Assembly: GCA_022497145.1 (NCBI GenBank)
Contig: MU385961.1
Location: 1-64,000, forward strand
Reading direction: 5' to 3'
DNA: 64,000 bases
Origin: Rostrohypoxylon terebratum
Lineage: Eukaryota > Ascomycota > Sordariomycetes > Xylariales > Hypoxylaceae
The notes under the pieces were generated by a model. It did not search any database. It was given only the letters and a program-made list of their open reading frames with translations, and was not told the DNA's origin. A program made the position numbers and the translations under genes. Below are positions 47,055-59,315 of the stretch, piece after piece; position 1 is the first letter of the stretch; the number at the start of each line of letters is the position of its first letter.

Positions 47055-47070
47055 ACCTACCTAGGTAGGT
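47055..47070. repeat. 16-bp palindrome ACCTACCTAGGTAGGT
   Basis: Exact 16-bp palindrome centred on CCTAGG. Related CCTAGGTACC and CTACCTAGG words are seen repeatedly in other intergenic parts of the window (for example 28710-28740, 31405-31440 and 33070-33085). Confidence 0.85.
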
Positions 47071-47708
47071 ACCTATGCCTGCCTGCCTGTTCATACAATA
47101 CAGGAAGCCATAGTCTAACCCCCGATTTTTCAGGGGCGAAATCACCTCGCAGTGGCGTCTGGGCAGGTATTTAATTTGCTACACCTTGAGCTATTGCCAT
47201 GAAGTTCTCAGGAGCCCAACTAAATCCAGGGAACCTCATCTTATGCCCTCCCAAGAATGACATATCGATCAAGACACGCTAAAGTCCTAACAGAAGCTTC
47301 ACCATTCCCCATCCTTCCGACGAGTCAAGTACCGTGCCTCGGTCTACCGGCAGCAGGCTGACGATCGCCGGGATCTCGCCAGAGGCATGGCTGGTTGGTT
47401 TTCACTTTAACGGTCGTGCGATATCCGCAAGGCTCAGTATCTTCGTTCGTTGAAACTTGAATACCTAGCTGGTGGATCTCCTGTGCGAGTCCGGAGAGGG
47501 CAGCGTCCTTGGGTAAGCGTTGAGGGGGTCCCGTAAAAGCGGTTCTAATGATACGAGCAGGAAAGTGCCATCGGCGAACTGGAATAGGGGTCTCTTAGCC
47601 AACACTGCTTCCTGTCTGTGATGTCTAGAGCACTTGCATCCACGGCGATGTTAGAATCCTACATAGCATCGCTTCCGGAGGTGTCGTCGTTGATTAGGTA
47701 CGGGCTGA

Positions 47709-50389
47709 ATGGCCTTGTTCGACACAACCACAACTTCGGAAGCCCTGTATACGGCACTCGTGATCTTTGGAGCATTTTCTCGGTCATCGTGGAGATTTGG
47801 GACGCACAAGGAAACTATCTGGAAACAACAAGTGTCGACTAACGAGGAGGCAAAGGCCGCCACCTTCCACGCTTGCCATTTGGGTAATCCTGCCTCCATG
47901 TTACTACCTAGGCTGTCGGCTTTGATATGGGATATCGCTATATACAATTGTTCGGATGCTCATTCGACATCTTGGTTGTATAACGAACAAGTACCTACAC
48001 CCCTGGACATGATGTTGGGTTTGATATGCGACAGGGTCGATCTTCTTTAATTCGCATGATGACGCTGAGAACTCTCGATGAATCTGCTTCGTTAGGACCG
48101 GTTCAAGCCTCACTATATATCGAGATGAGTTGGGATATAGTCGAGGAGAAAGGGACACCATCCGTTGGCGTAAGCATCAGCTAAGATACAATCATTGTGA
48201 ATCAAAATTTCAGCTGAAGCTTCTCGCGGGCGGCCTGTCCTCATCTGGACACAGGCATTCGCGCGCAATCGTAAGCGATTCTACAATGTATCCTAGCATA
48301 GGTAGGTACAAAACATCGCACCGATATTACCACGTTCAACTTCCTCGTACTTGAACGCCACGCCTTCAGTCATCAAGACACTGTCGAGCTTGCCCCTCTC
48401 ATTTGAGAGCTTCACAGACTCCGCCCTTCCAACTCGACAGCAGCTGGGACACGCTTTTTAGGCTCAGAACCCGTTGGCCGTCATCCGTGCCTAGATTTCA
48501 GTAGAGCTTCTTCAGACACGGAGATTCCCAACGCGGCCTCGATCAGTCCCAAGGAGAACCGACTTTGGAGGATAGCGGCGTGTTCGCGATTGAATTCGGG
48601 AGGCATATCGATCCTACGAACTCGGCAAGACTCTGAAAGTGGCCCGGGTGTGCCCATTATGTCGGAAGCCAAGTCATGATGCGTCTCGAAATATGGATGA
48701 TATTTTGTTGGATATGAAACTCAGGATGAATGGATAACCGAGTTTTCGGTACGAAACTTGAAACTTGAAGAGCAAAATAGCGGCCAGAGCATCCTGGCCC
48801 GGAGTCGAGTTTCAGGGGGCAGCACTTTCCCTTCCGTGACTGGGCAACATCTATCTGGTCGTTTACCGTGGTCGTAGATTCATTATATAAGCGTATAAAC
48901 ATGGCAGGATCGTCCTAACGGTGATTCCGCTGCCTGGCCTTATTAGCGTGTTCTCAAAACGATGGTCAATTACAAAGACAGCCTTTATGATTCTTCATTT
49001 TCCACCCCTGAAAAGGTTTACGCATCAAGCACAGAAAGTGTTAGAAGCCTACCTAGACAACACTTACACGGTGATTGCCACACTTGGAGAAAGACTGAAA
49101 CAAGAACACCTCCGAGAGTCGGGCACTTGTGCATTGTAGCCCGTGACCACTCGGAGCCTTTCGCTTATAATTAGGTATTGAACATTGGAGTTTTTAAAGG
49201 TCCGACCTTTGCACATGGGGGACAAGGAGTGCTTCAGACAACACCTCAGTCGGATACGTCTATCGAACTGGGACACCGAATATCCTCCATGGATCCCTGT
49301 AGCCGCACCTATCCGAGCTATCGTAGCTATTTGCGAACGTCTAACACTGAGGATCTACTGGATTTACCGAATTTATTCAGGCTGAGTTCTATTTTGGTTT
49401 ATAGCTGATGTTTATCGCACATACGGGGCGTCAATCAATTCAGATGACTTTGCCGTGCGAGACGAGCAGGGTGATCTCTTTCTTTCCTACCACAATCTTG
49501 ATAAATATGTCGCGTTGCTGATTGCCGCAGAGTACCCAAGGGACTTCGATTGTTGTAGAAGGCACCAGACTAATTACATGAAGGGTTTGAAAAGAGCGAG
49601 CTACTTCATTAATACGCGTAACTCAAGACTAACGCTCAGCGAGTCTCTGAAGAACGCATCACAGCCTACCGCGGCCATTATTCTGGTTGTTGGCATGGCC
49701 CTCGTGAGATATTTAGCCCACGATACTTTCAACGTTTTCCCCCTTGAGCAAGTCGCGCTAAAAATATCATGAGTCCGCTCACCCTTTTTGGATCAGCGTC
49801 TTCGCAACATCGGGTGGTGAGAGGGCGAAATAAATGGACTCTATCCAGAGCTTTACTTCTATTTCTCGTGAACAAGCTTGAAGACGCGACGTATGAGACT
49901 CTCCATACACAGGCATGCGCTGAAGTTGATTGCAAGATTATCGAGTCGCCAGTACAAGCTCTTTGTGGCATCCTCAATGATGGCATCATCCCAATAATGC
50001 GATTTATGGAAGAAGCAGGAGCACGTCTAGCCATCGAAATATTCATCTTCGGCGACAAAAGGGACAATAACACGTATTATACTGCCATTTCCATGTGTGG
50101 TCTGGTAGTATGGGAAATCGCAAAGTGAATGGACTATTTCATTGATGTTGGGTTTGGATGTATCCTCTATCGTGAACTTTACCATCGACTCAACAAAACA
50201 GCGAAGGTAACGGCAAAGGGAATCGTTTCAGGTATACGACGAAAAGATGAGGACTTTCATGCTCTCGCTCAAGCAGGTTTTTCCATCAGTGGCTTTCTGC
50301 AATGTGGCCAGAGTGCAACTTCCAGGATTTATTGGGTACTATGGACGTTCCTCGGCAAGCAGCAAACGATCCGTCGCGAATTTGGGTAG
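47709..50389 (+). pseudogene. possible decayed ankyrin-type gene
   Basis: Several + strand fragments in different frames have protein-like composition, separated by stops and frame changes. The clearest, 49769-50128 continuing past a stop into 50129-50389, contains IIPIMRFMEEAGARL, DNNTYYTAISM and an MDYFIDVGFG segment. These resemble consecutive ankyrin repeats (…ALxAAxxxGxxxIVxLLxxAGAxxN) of the kind found in fungal Clr5/ankyrin proteins. An earlier fragment at 47709-48050 has a PTPLDMMLGL segment. Repeat consensus positions are worn, and no intron set that I can find restores one reading frame. The assignment is weak; it could be chance similarity. Confidence 0.28.
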
Positions 50390-52470
50390 TATGCATCAAT
50401 ATCAGCCGATGGACTACTAGATATCCATATCTAGTAGTGGTATCCGTTTGGTTGGACATATGCTTAGTAATATATAGGTATCGCCCTGTAAAAATACACA
50501 TTCGACTCCAGGATCCCGACACCCGTGATTCACGCCGGCAAGACCACCCTTTAAGACGCGCGTGGACTTATACAAATCTACATTTGGACTTGCACTCTCC
50601 CCCCGACGTCGATCGAAATACACCGCTCGACTTTCTCCTTGTGATAGATAGGGAGAAACCGCACCAATGATTTCTCGCGTTTATCGATGACAAGAAAAGC
50701 GAACCCCTGACATGCCAGAACCTTGGGTACGTCACCAGAATACAACATAATGCGAGAGAAGGTCATTTACTAGTTATGTGGTATTGGTGCAAAGAAGTTT
50801 CTCTGTATCACCTAGCCGGTGAATACGTATCATGTGTTATGCTAAAGATTTGCAAGGAGAGATATGCAGGAGCCAGTTATCTTAGCAAACTCAGCTCAGA
50901 TTCGTTATCCCTTTCTGATATATCCTACGAAATTCAACTTACTATAGTGATTGATGAGCACGTAGACGGGAGCTACCAGGAGAAAAACAATAGTATAGGT
51001 TACATGGTAGATACCTCCTTGCTGGCGAAAAACTCTCTTTCTAATGGTTTGGTTGGCGAAGACTAGATTCAAGCCACAATTCTATTCTGTTAGAATACTA
51101 AGCCGCCCTACAGTGCTGCTGTCGAGAAGAACACCCTCGGTCAAGTCCCAGGGGTATGCCCACCCCCTGACCAAGGCACCTTCGTCCATACCTACTTGGT
51201 ATTTACCTACCTACCTCCTTAGGTATACTGGAACAACATTTCCAGCGACCTTTTGAGGTTATTTCCCATCGTACAGATAGATTGATTTTCACAACTCAGC
51301 TTACATATGACAACTACTGATTTACCTGTCTCAAATGTATGAAAAGAGTGGAAAGTACGAGTGTCCCATCTGTAGGATTAACCTAGAATTGGAGATTGTG
51401 GCATATCGTGAAATGCCTCTGGTTTTGGCAGTGAGTATAGGTAGAACTACCTTTGACGTCAAAGTTTAAAAGCTGCTAGACTGAACATTGAAGCTGGCGA
51501 AATAAAAGGGAGTCAGATGCCACTTCCATTTGAATTCCCAGTCCTCAGCCAGTGTCTATTTAATGTTCAAGCACCTTCCCATTTCTTCTCCCTATTCCTT
51601 CTCCCTACATATTCCTTCTCCCTCTCACAAGTAAAAGAAATCACATGCGATTTCTTTTCCTCCATCGTCCGTCTCCCAGTCCGAAACAGAAGCATAGGTA
51701 ATAGGAATATCGACATCCATATCGTGCATATTATTGGCATAGTACTGTCAGCCGCGGCCGGTACGTTTCTATAACTGACAATTCGTAAATATCAATCTGA
51801 CCCGATCATTTGACACTTCCTGTCATTTGGTTGGGTTGACGAGGATTGACTCACCGTGGACATATGGCGAAGTCGAGATCCAAAACAAAGAGAAGCAGTT
51901 AGAATCAGTATTCACTACAAAACTGCTTATCTAATTCTATCGACTCTACATAGTATACTGTGGACAGTCATAGAACAAAGGTCTGTACCTCTATACTGTA
52001 CAGTTACTACAGTATTCCTCCAACATCGTCACCCATCTGTTCAACACCTGGACAGTTGTCCACCAGCTAACGCCGGGCTCCAGCTGTTTTTGTGGCTTAC
52101 TCTTGGATGGTCATATGCAAACCTTGTTCCTGTCCTCGTTTTATTCTTACCGCAGAAAATCATTTCATTTTCAGTTATTCTCATAGAATTTATCCGAATC
52201 GTCCCGAGTTAAGTCAACTCGGAGATTGCTTCTCGAGGCGCCAACTCTAACACCAGCCATTCCGCCACCTGCCACCCACATCCACATCCACATCCATATC
52301 GGAGATAACCTGGACCAAAAACATATTTCATTCCCATCTCATATGTGTTTTGAAAAACAAACACAACTTTTCCTCCTTCTAACTTTTACCACTTTTTCTT
52401 TCTCGGCGGGTCTTTTCTAGTTCAAACAAACATAAGATTCTCGCCCACGCATCGCATCAAGTCTGACAAG

Positions 52471-55032
52471 ATGGCTCCTATACCGCCAGATGAGCTTGAA
52501 CATCGGCTGCAAGAAGTTGAGAATCAGCAGAATAAGAAGATGGAAGTAAATGTAAATAAGGCGATAGGCGGTGCGGTTTGGGGTCCAGGCCAAAGGCCCC
52601 CCATTACTCCTACACAAGGACACCCAATGGGCCAGCACGTATTCCAGCCAGGACAGCAGGAGCCTATCCAACAGCAGCATCAATACCAAGGACTGACCAG
52701 AGCGAGTCCTCAACTCGCTGTTCAACCCTCTGTTCAACCCTATCCACAACAACAACAGCCTATGCGCCAGATACCACACCAGCATGTGAACCAGAGACCA
52801 AACGTTTATCAAACTCATTCTTCCCCACCTGGCCAACGGCGACAGGACCGCGTATATCAGCGCCGCGACCAACACCATTTACGGCGAAATGAACAGATCG
52901 CCGCCCATCTAGGGCGTGGAGTTCCTAATCCTGCTCAAACACACATCCAACAGCAACAATTCGTGCCCCGGTCTGATTTCCAATTTAATCCCCAGGTAAT
53001 TCCGGTACACCTTACGCAGCCACCAGCACCACCGTCTCAAGACCAGCGACAGAGAATGGCTGAATTGGCTCTATCAGTTCAAATGGCCCAGAACTCCCAG
53101 AGGGCCTTAAATCAGACTCAGGTTCCAAGCTCCATGCCTCTCCAAGCTGGTGTAGCACCAATCCCCTCTCAACATCCCGTCTCCCAGCCAGCCCTAATTC
53201 AAGAATACCCATACCGATTTAACCCATACGCCGTCCCACTTCCAGATTTCGGTCCTCCCATTTATCTTCCTCTAGCTCCGCGTCAAACCCAAAGTCCTAA
53301 GCAGGCTCCGCCCACGCTGGATGAATGGGCTGCCCATTTCGAGAACAGACTCAAGCAGAGCTTACAAAACCCAATGGGTCTCAACATAGCAGCTGAGATG
53401 GCATTAGAGATGCGATTGGCTATTGGAGATTCAGTCGGAAAAGATTCGCCTGGTAAGTATATATCGCTTTACACCTTAGAAGAAATTTTGACATTCCCGG
53501 AGGGAGTTAAGCTGACAAGTTATCCCCTTTTCCAGAATATGAGGCCTATTCTCGAAGGAAGCGGTATTATTTCCAAGTCTTCGTCCGCTTTATCAGCGAC
53601 AATGAACCCTCAGCTCCTGCTGAATACATAGTCCTTGGATACTTGTTGATTGGCATGCAAGGACAGCATACTATCGACCCGGACTTCGTGTTTGAAGTTT
53701 TTCTCCAGACCTATAGTAAGTCTTCTGTTACATTTTATTCGTGGCTTGTTTAGGGAATCTAGTCCACTATCACGCCTCTCAATATTGTGCGCAGTCGATG
53801 CTAACACTTTCCTACCAGAGTCCTTCCGCGAGGATGGTAAAAATGCGATACGTGCAGAACGACTATACTCGTTCATGAGGACCCTTTGCCTTATCCAATA
53901 CAGGAATGACGGTTTGATGAGAGCATTTGGGCCACCACCCTTGAAGACAACAGAGGAGCCCGTGCCATCAAATCATGTATCAGAGCCTATGCCTCAAAAC
54001 ATCGCAGAGATTATGGAAACTCATAACGGGGAACCCATCTCGCTGGCTGCCTTTCAATTTTGGGGGCAGCCTACTCAGCAACCAATTTCCCAGCCTCCCC
54101 CACAACATATGCCACAACCTATGGCGACACCTATGACACAACATTTGCCACAACCTATGGTTCAACCAATGGTGTTGCCTAACGCACAGCCTGTTGTGCG
54201 GCCTGTCGGTTACTCAATCCCACAACCTCGACTGCGATCCATGCCGCAATCTACGCCGGAACTCGCGCAACAACACCTGGGGCAGCCTATGCCACAACCA
54301 GTACCAAACTCTATAGGGCTACCTGGCAGACATCTTGCGCCGTATACTACTACTATGCAGCCTGTCGCGCAGCCTATCCAGCAGCCCACCCAACAGCCTG
54401 TTCAGCAATTTCTGCGGCAGCCTGCTCCACAAGCTAGGGCACCAACCATGATGATGCCTCCATCTCCACCTTCTACGCAATCGACCCAGCAGGCCACCGG
54501 GGAGCCTACCCGGCAAACTACCCCACAACCTATCCGGCAACTAGCTCCCCAGGTCATGCAGCAACCCATACAGCGACCTATCCAGGAGCCTATGCAGCAA
54601 CCTCAGCAGCAGCCCGTACAGCAGCCTATCGAACAGCCTATTCAACAACCAGTCCAACATCCAGTCCAACAACCTGCCGAACAGCCCACACAGCAATACG
54701 CTCACCAACAGCTCATCCCCGGAACCCCCCAGCCTCCCACCGCAGCCTCCCCTCCCGTCTCCGATCTCCTTCCCCATCCCACCCAGAGCATGTACGATCC
54801 AGCGCTGTTCGGCGAAACGGCCCTCGGCGACTCCCAGTTCGACGACCCCAACTTCAACTTCGACCTCGACTTCAACCTCGACGCTGAGTTCAACGCTAAC
54901 GCTACCGTCGGTGGTGTCGGCGGCGCTGGGGATATCGACTGGGATATGCTGTTGGCTAATGATCCCGATGTGAATTTGGGAAGCGAGGTTGATGGCGAAC
55001 AGAAGACGGAGGAGGAGGAGGGGGAGAATTAG
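52471..55032 (+). CDS. glutamine/proline-rich protein of unknown function
   Basis: Orphan 791-aa protein; I recognise no family. The N-terminus begins with a short coiled-coil-like segment (DELEHRLQEVENQQNKK), then Q/P-rich sequence to about residue 270. The only ordered-looking part is about 280-430: LDEWAAHFENRLKQ, then across two introns EYEAYSRRKRYYFQVFVRF, LGYLLIGMQGQH, and FREDGKNAIRAERLYSFMRT. A long QPxQQP-type repeat region (about 480-690) follows, and an acidic aromatic tail with FNFDLDFNLDAEFN and DIDWDMLLANDPD resembles a transcription activation domain. Exons 52471-53452, 53536-53715 and 53819-55032 close in frame with GTAAGT donors. A nuclear coactivator-like role is inference from composition. 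It is divergent from the C2H2 gene across the gene desert. Confidence 0.8.
54110..54710 (+). repeat. coding Q/P repeat tract
   Basis: DNA encoding alternating Q-P words (QQPIQQP, QPMVQPM, QQPVQQP and similar) with imperfect 12-24-bp periodicity. A translated minisatellite within the orphan gene, likely variable in length between strains. Confidence 0.7.
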
Positions 55033-56425
55033 GGATATTGGTAAGGGGGAGTTTGGTGTTGTGGTTTGGGAATGGGAGAGTGGTGGTTCGCGGGTTATGG
55101 ATATGGATATGGCGGCTCCTTCTCTGTTGTTCCCCTAATGCTACTGATGTCACATTGACCGACGTTTGGCTTGGGGTCGTGTTAGGAGATTGGATGCCGG
55201 CCTAGTACCAAAGGGTTCATTGCCCGGTTTTTTGCCTCGCGGATTTCGGAGTTCGGATTCTGGGTCTTGTTTATGGTTCATTTCCTTCTTCTTTTATTTT
55301 CTTTTCTTTTGTTTTCTTTTTCCTTTCGTTTCTTTTATTTTTCCTCTTTTTCTCTACCTACAACCCACGCAGTTGGGAACACGTTTACCCCTTTGGACAT
55401 ACCCTCTCCTTCCATTGTGTTATGGGCGGGTCCTGGCACAGGATACGATCATCTACCTACATACCAGGTCGGTTGGTTATCCTTGGAATCACGGAGAGGG
55501 CGAAGAAGAGAAGATGTAGAGTTGACCCCGCCTCGGATTGGTCCTCAGTCTTCTTCTCTTCTTTGGTCTATCTTCGCCGCTTCGACATAGGGCGGTTCGG
55601 CTTCGGCTTTTGCGCCGAGAGGCGGTTTTTCAAAAAGCACATTTCTGTGTGCTGTGCGGTTTTGGCGGATATTGCGATGGGGCGGGTTGAATCGCTTCCA
55701 AGGTTTGGACGGCGCGGTCCTGTAAAGTCCCCGGATTGAAAATGCAGTTTTTGCGAAACGTTGGCTTCGTGTTTTATGCGTGATGGTGACGTTGGTGACA
55801 TGTGAAATGGCTTATTGAGTATGACGGTCCGTCCCGGTCATCAGTGACAGATACCGTATTATGTCACTACCTACTTTGACACATGTATCATGCCACGAGG
55901 AATTAAGTCCACGAGTGATGACAGCGCGGGAGTACGAAATAATTAAAGTGGCGATCTTAGGAAGCAGGCTTTGTTGTGCGGGTTTGTTATGGACCGGTGT
56001 TTCGCACTAGGTTACTCAAAAAATCCCCTTGAACCTGATTGGCTTAAACCGCTGTTGGACTTCCCGACAAGGCAATTGCTAGATCCTGGGCGACGCGCTA
56101 TTGGCTGGTCCGGTGTACTGGGATATTGGTTTCAGGGCTGCGATACTTCCAGCGATAACATTATTCTTCTAGCACTAGCACAGAAAGAGGATGGGTTTCG
56201 AGGTAGGAAATGGTGTTTGGAGAGGTTTTAAATGATACTTGGTGATGGGATTGATACAATATCTTATATTGGAAGACCTAAGGGTTCTCAGATGCACGGT
56301 TCATCGGCGACAAGATCGGGGACACTACTGGGTACACTTCTAGACAACGTAGACCTATACAAACGGCAAAAGTGTCATAACGGGTATATTAACAGCAGTC
56401 ACAGTCAAAGCCCTACTTTTTTTTT
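55033..56425. other. intergenic between convergent genes
   Basis: 1.4 kb between the Q/P-rich gene (+) and the GH125 gene (-). It has a T/C-rich run near 55280-55360, and CGGTTTTTCAAAAAG near 55622-55640. Open frames are not convincing. Confidence 0.45.
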
Positions 56426-58189
56426 CTATATTGAAAGGGGTTGGAAGCTCTGTTTTAAAATATGCGGCTTCCTTTCCGCCAGATCCAGAATCATCTGGCC
56501 GAAAAGGCCGTTCGCCCAGGTGAACCTAGGGAGGTGAGTGATTGGCTCTCAACGTGACGGGGGATATTGTTGATGCTGGGTATAATGATATATGATAGTA
56601 AGTAAGGGGGTAAGGGGTAAGGAATCGACTCACCATTGCCGGGTCCAGTTGCTGGTGTCGAAGGTATCGACGCTCTCGTGGATGAGCCCGAGCCCGTCTG
56701 TGCTACGTAACACTTCCGTGATCGCGGTTGTGATTTCGGTGTCGTTGTCCGAGGTCATTGCGCGCACTAAGGGATTAGTTCAAATTCTATCTCGAAAATT
56801 TAGGAGAGCGCATGGGCGAAGTCATGAATTGGCTGGTGGTGGGTAAGGTAAGCACGAAGAAAAACGCTACGAAAAACACGTACTGATAGCCGCCATGGGC
56901 CAAGCGGCACCTGGTCGAATGTGCGGGGATCCGACGGCGTTGATGTTGGGGCCGGCACACCACCACGGGTTACTTCTGCTTAGTACGAAAGCGCGCGTGT
57001 TTTGGTAAATGGTATCACTCTTATTTAAGTAACCTAGAAAAGGCGCCGAAAGCAGTGATGGGATATTCGCATCGTCCATTAGGTTTTGACCCCCGAAACC
57101 ATCCACCTCGTATGCGAATATCTTCTGGCCGTTTGGCACGCTCACGATGCCCCATCGGGTGATAGCTTCCCTGATCTCGGTGGCCATGTCGTTCATCTGC
57201 CGTGAGAGGCCTTTCGGGGCATTGGGTAGCCGTTCCATGATCTGCGACGTCGATTCTAGGTATCTTGATAACATCATGTTTGCCGGGATGTTGAAGTCGA
57301 ACATCGCTGAGTCGTCGCTTGGGCGGAATGGGGACCGAACCAGACCGGTGTCGTTTACGGGAGCCCCCATACCGTTATTCCCCAGCGTACCGAAGGCGGA
57401 CATAGTTAGGGACTGGAACGAGTATGCCGGCGGGATCCATTTGCCGTCTGGGCCGTATGTTGGTTTTCTCATCGCCTCCGAGGCGGCCAGAATAGATTGC
57501 ACTGCGGCTATCCATTGGAATTTCCCAAAGAAGTCCACATCTCCCGTTGCGGTGTAGTAATCGTGCGACAGCTGTAAGAAGCCTCCAAAATCGTCGAGCT
57601 CGAAGTTGCACGTGAAGACCACACTTCTATCGTACGGGGGCGTGACTGAGTATGTACCACCATTCGGCCCGGTCGTTATGTTGGCCTCGGGCGGGGGTTG
57701 AAATGCGTTGCAATATGGCGATATGATCAAATAACGACTCTGCATATTGATCGTTCCGCGGAATAACGAGGCGATGTCGTCAGTCGCGCTCTTCAACACC
57801 GATTTATACGGCGCTATCTGGTTCGCCGAATCTCGAATCCACATCGCGTCAATATCTCCAGTAATCACAAACGCCAACTCTTCCTCAGAATTGTTGGCTG
57901 CGAACCCCTGCCATTTTATCGCCGTGTCTAGCGTGTTGGGCCAAGTGTTCTCGAAAAGGCGGAATAGATCTTCATCGTATATCGCTTCTCTCGTCCGGTT
58001 GATGGCCTCTTCGACCAAGGTTGAGTTGAATGTTCGACATTCGGGAGAGGGTCGCTGGGATGCGAGTTTGTAAGCGCCGGGCGAGAGAGGTGGGTTTCGC
58101 GAGAGGGAGTATGCGGAATATTTAGGACAGCTTCCTAATACGCTCCCTACGAGCAATGATGCCGATAATATCACATCGCTCGACCGCAT
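56426..58189 (-). CDS. GH125 exo-alpha-1,6-mannosidase (Mug157-like)
   Basis: Glycoside hydrolase family 125 (formerly DUF1237; fission yeast Mug157), acting on terminal alpha-1,6-mannose of N- or O-glycans or fungal mannan. A signal peptide (about 1-19) is followed by the family blocks LFENTWPNTLDTAIKW, FVITGDIDAMWIRDSANQ, YLIISPYCNAFQ, FELDDFGGFLQLS, FRPSDDSAMFDFNIPANMM, YEVDGFGGQNLMDDANIPS, RSNPWWCAGP and HIRPGAAWPMA. After intron 1 come MTSDNDTEI and HESVDTFDTSNWTRQW, and after intron 2 FTWANGLFGQMILDLAE. Exons 58189-56884, 56766-56634 and 56525-56426 total 1539 nt (512 aa), all phases consistent and length normal. It is divergent from the DUF2434-like gene. A hairpin lies about 225 bp upstream of its start. 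Confidence 0.93.
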
Positions 58190-59315
58190 AGCTTATGGCG
58201 CAATTGACGCTTGCATGTGATATCCAGATGTTTTATGAAAGCGAATTCAATGCCATAACATTGGAGATTAGAGGGTGCAGAATGGAGAATGGGGAATGGA
58301 GAATGGAGATTAGAGAATTAAAGTGCGGAGGAGGAGAACCATCAGGAGTTTAAGGAAGGAACCGTGTCATAATTGAGAGCGTGTCTTGCCGTGTCTAGAT
58401 TTGACGATGGACTGGAAGCCAAGAGTCTTGGCTTCCATCTTCTGGAGCTGTACAGCATACCCCGGTCCAAATTTAGATTCGTTCTTAACTTCTCCATGAC
58501 CATGCTGATGCTGCAGCGGTGCTTTTCGCGATCTAATCTTACTAATCCCTTGCTTCTCCCTTTTCCGATCAAAGCGTATTGATGGATACGGGTTACTATT
58601 GGGTGTCACTTTTGATCGGATTTTGGTTCAATTGATTGATTTTGAGGGTGATCATGTTCCTGTTTGTTCGACTGAGACCTTCGCTTCGCTTAAAAATCGA
58701 AGAATTGGAGCGCATAAGATGGGTGAGTTATGAACATTCATAAATATGGATAACTAACTTTTAGCTAGGTAAGCAGCTGGCAGTTGGTTGCTGTGTCACG
58801 ATAGATTCTTATTGGCCTGTATAAACATTTGACCGAAAATGGAAAATAATATGAAATACTAGTGCAGACGCAGGTACCTTGGTACCCGCTGTACATCGCA
58901 CTTGTTAGTTTTTCTCGGCATTTCGGGATGACGTCGTGTACCTTTATCGCTCCACTCATCGCACCCGTTTCGTCTTATCGGAGAGCGATTAAGTGGGGAT
59001 GACTAGATGATTGAGCGACTTTTTGGATTGAAAATGATTGATTGAGTTAAAATGCCATCCGAAGCTCCGGATTCAATCGACCGTGCAACTCCACACTCCG
59101 CAATCTTGCGATTTTTAATTTTTAACTCATCTTCTTCTCCTTTTCTTACTTTTATTTCCCTTTCGTCGCCGCGCGTCTAGGTCATCTAGCAATGGTTCCA
59201 GTATTTTAACCTCGACACGATTTGTACCCCAAATACCTTATCCGTCGTCGTGTCTAGGGAACATCATACATCATAGAAGACGACAAACCCCGCGCGCGGG
59301 TAATCCGACCAAGTC
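58190..59315. other. divergent intergenic region with repeats and hairpin
   Basis: 1.1 kb upstream of both the GH125 (-) and the DUF2434-like (+) gene. It carries GAATGGAGAATGGGGAATGGAGA-type repeats (about 58278-58320), a strong hairpin (58413-58437) and a GGTACCTTGGTACC-like word near 58872. Confidence 0.5.
58413..58437. repeat. hairpin, 11-bp stem with 3-base loop
   Basis: TGGAAGCCAAG-AGT-CTTGGCTTCCA is exactly self-complementary outside the AGT loop. It lies about 225 bp upstream of the GH125 start on that gene's 5' side, so it could be in a leader or promoter. Confidence 0.8.

Larger units (their letters stand above)
36170..52470. other. 16.3-kb gene-poor region rich in minisatellites
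   Basis: I find no intact gene between the divergent C2H2 gene (start 36169, -) and the Q/P-rich gene (start 52471, +). The region carries many short tandem repeats of units 5-11 bp, CA/GT-rich tracts, CATACCTACC words, near-perfect hairpins, one AT-rich candidate element (43.7-44.6 kb) and scattered protein-like fragments at 47.6-50.4 kb. Most open frames are under 130 codons and made of repeat translations. Possible explanations are long regulatory and leader sequence of the flanking regulators, or an old repeat-decay zone. Confidence 0.6.

Noticed and set aside
51325..51470. Open frame with CPICR, resembling a RING or zinc-finger start
   Set aside because: Only the first two cysteines fit, the frame ends after about 45 residues and no continuation through an intron gives further zinc ligands.
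55971..56231. 86-codon open frame between the Q/P-rich and GH125 genes
   Set aside because: It begins with TTG; the first ATG leaves about 80 residues with no recognisable domain, in a region expected to be 3' UTR.
2784..58189. Idea that GH5 mannanase and GH125 mannosidase form a mannan-utilisation cluster
   Set aside because: They lie 52 kb apart with unrelated housekeeping genes between, and GH125 usually acts on glycans or fungal mannan rather than plant beta-mannan.
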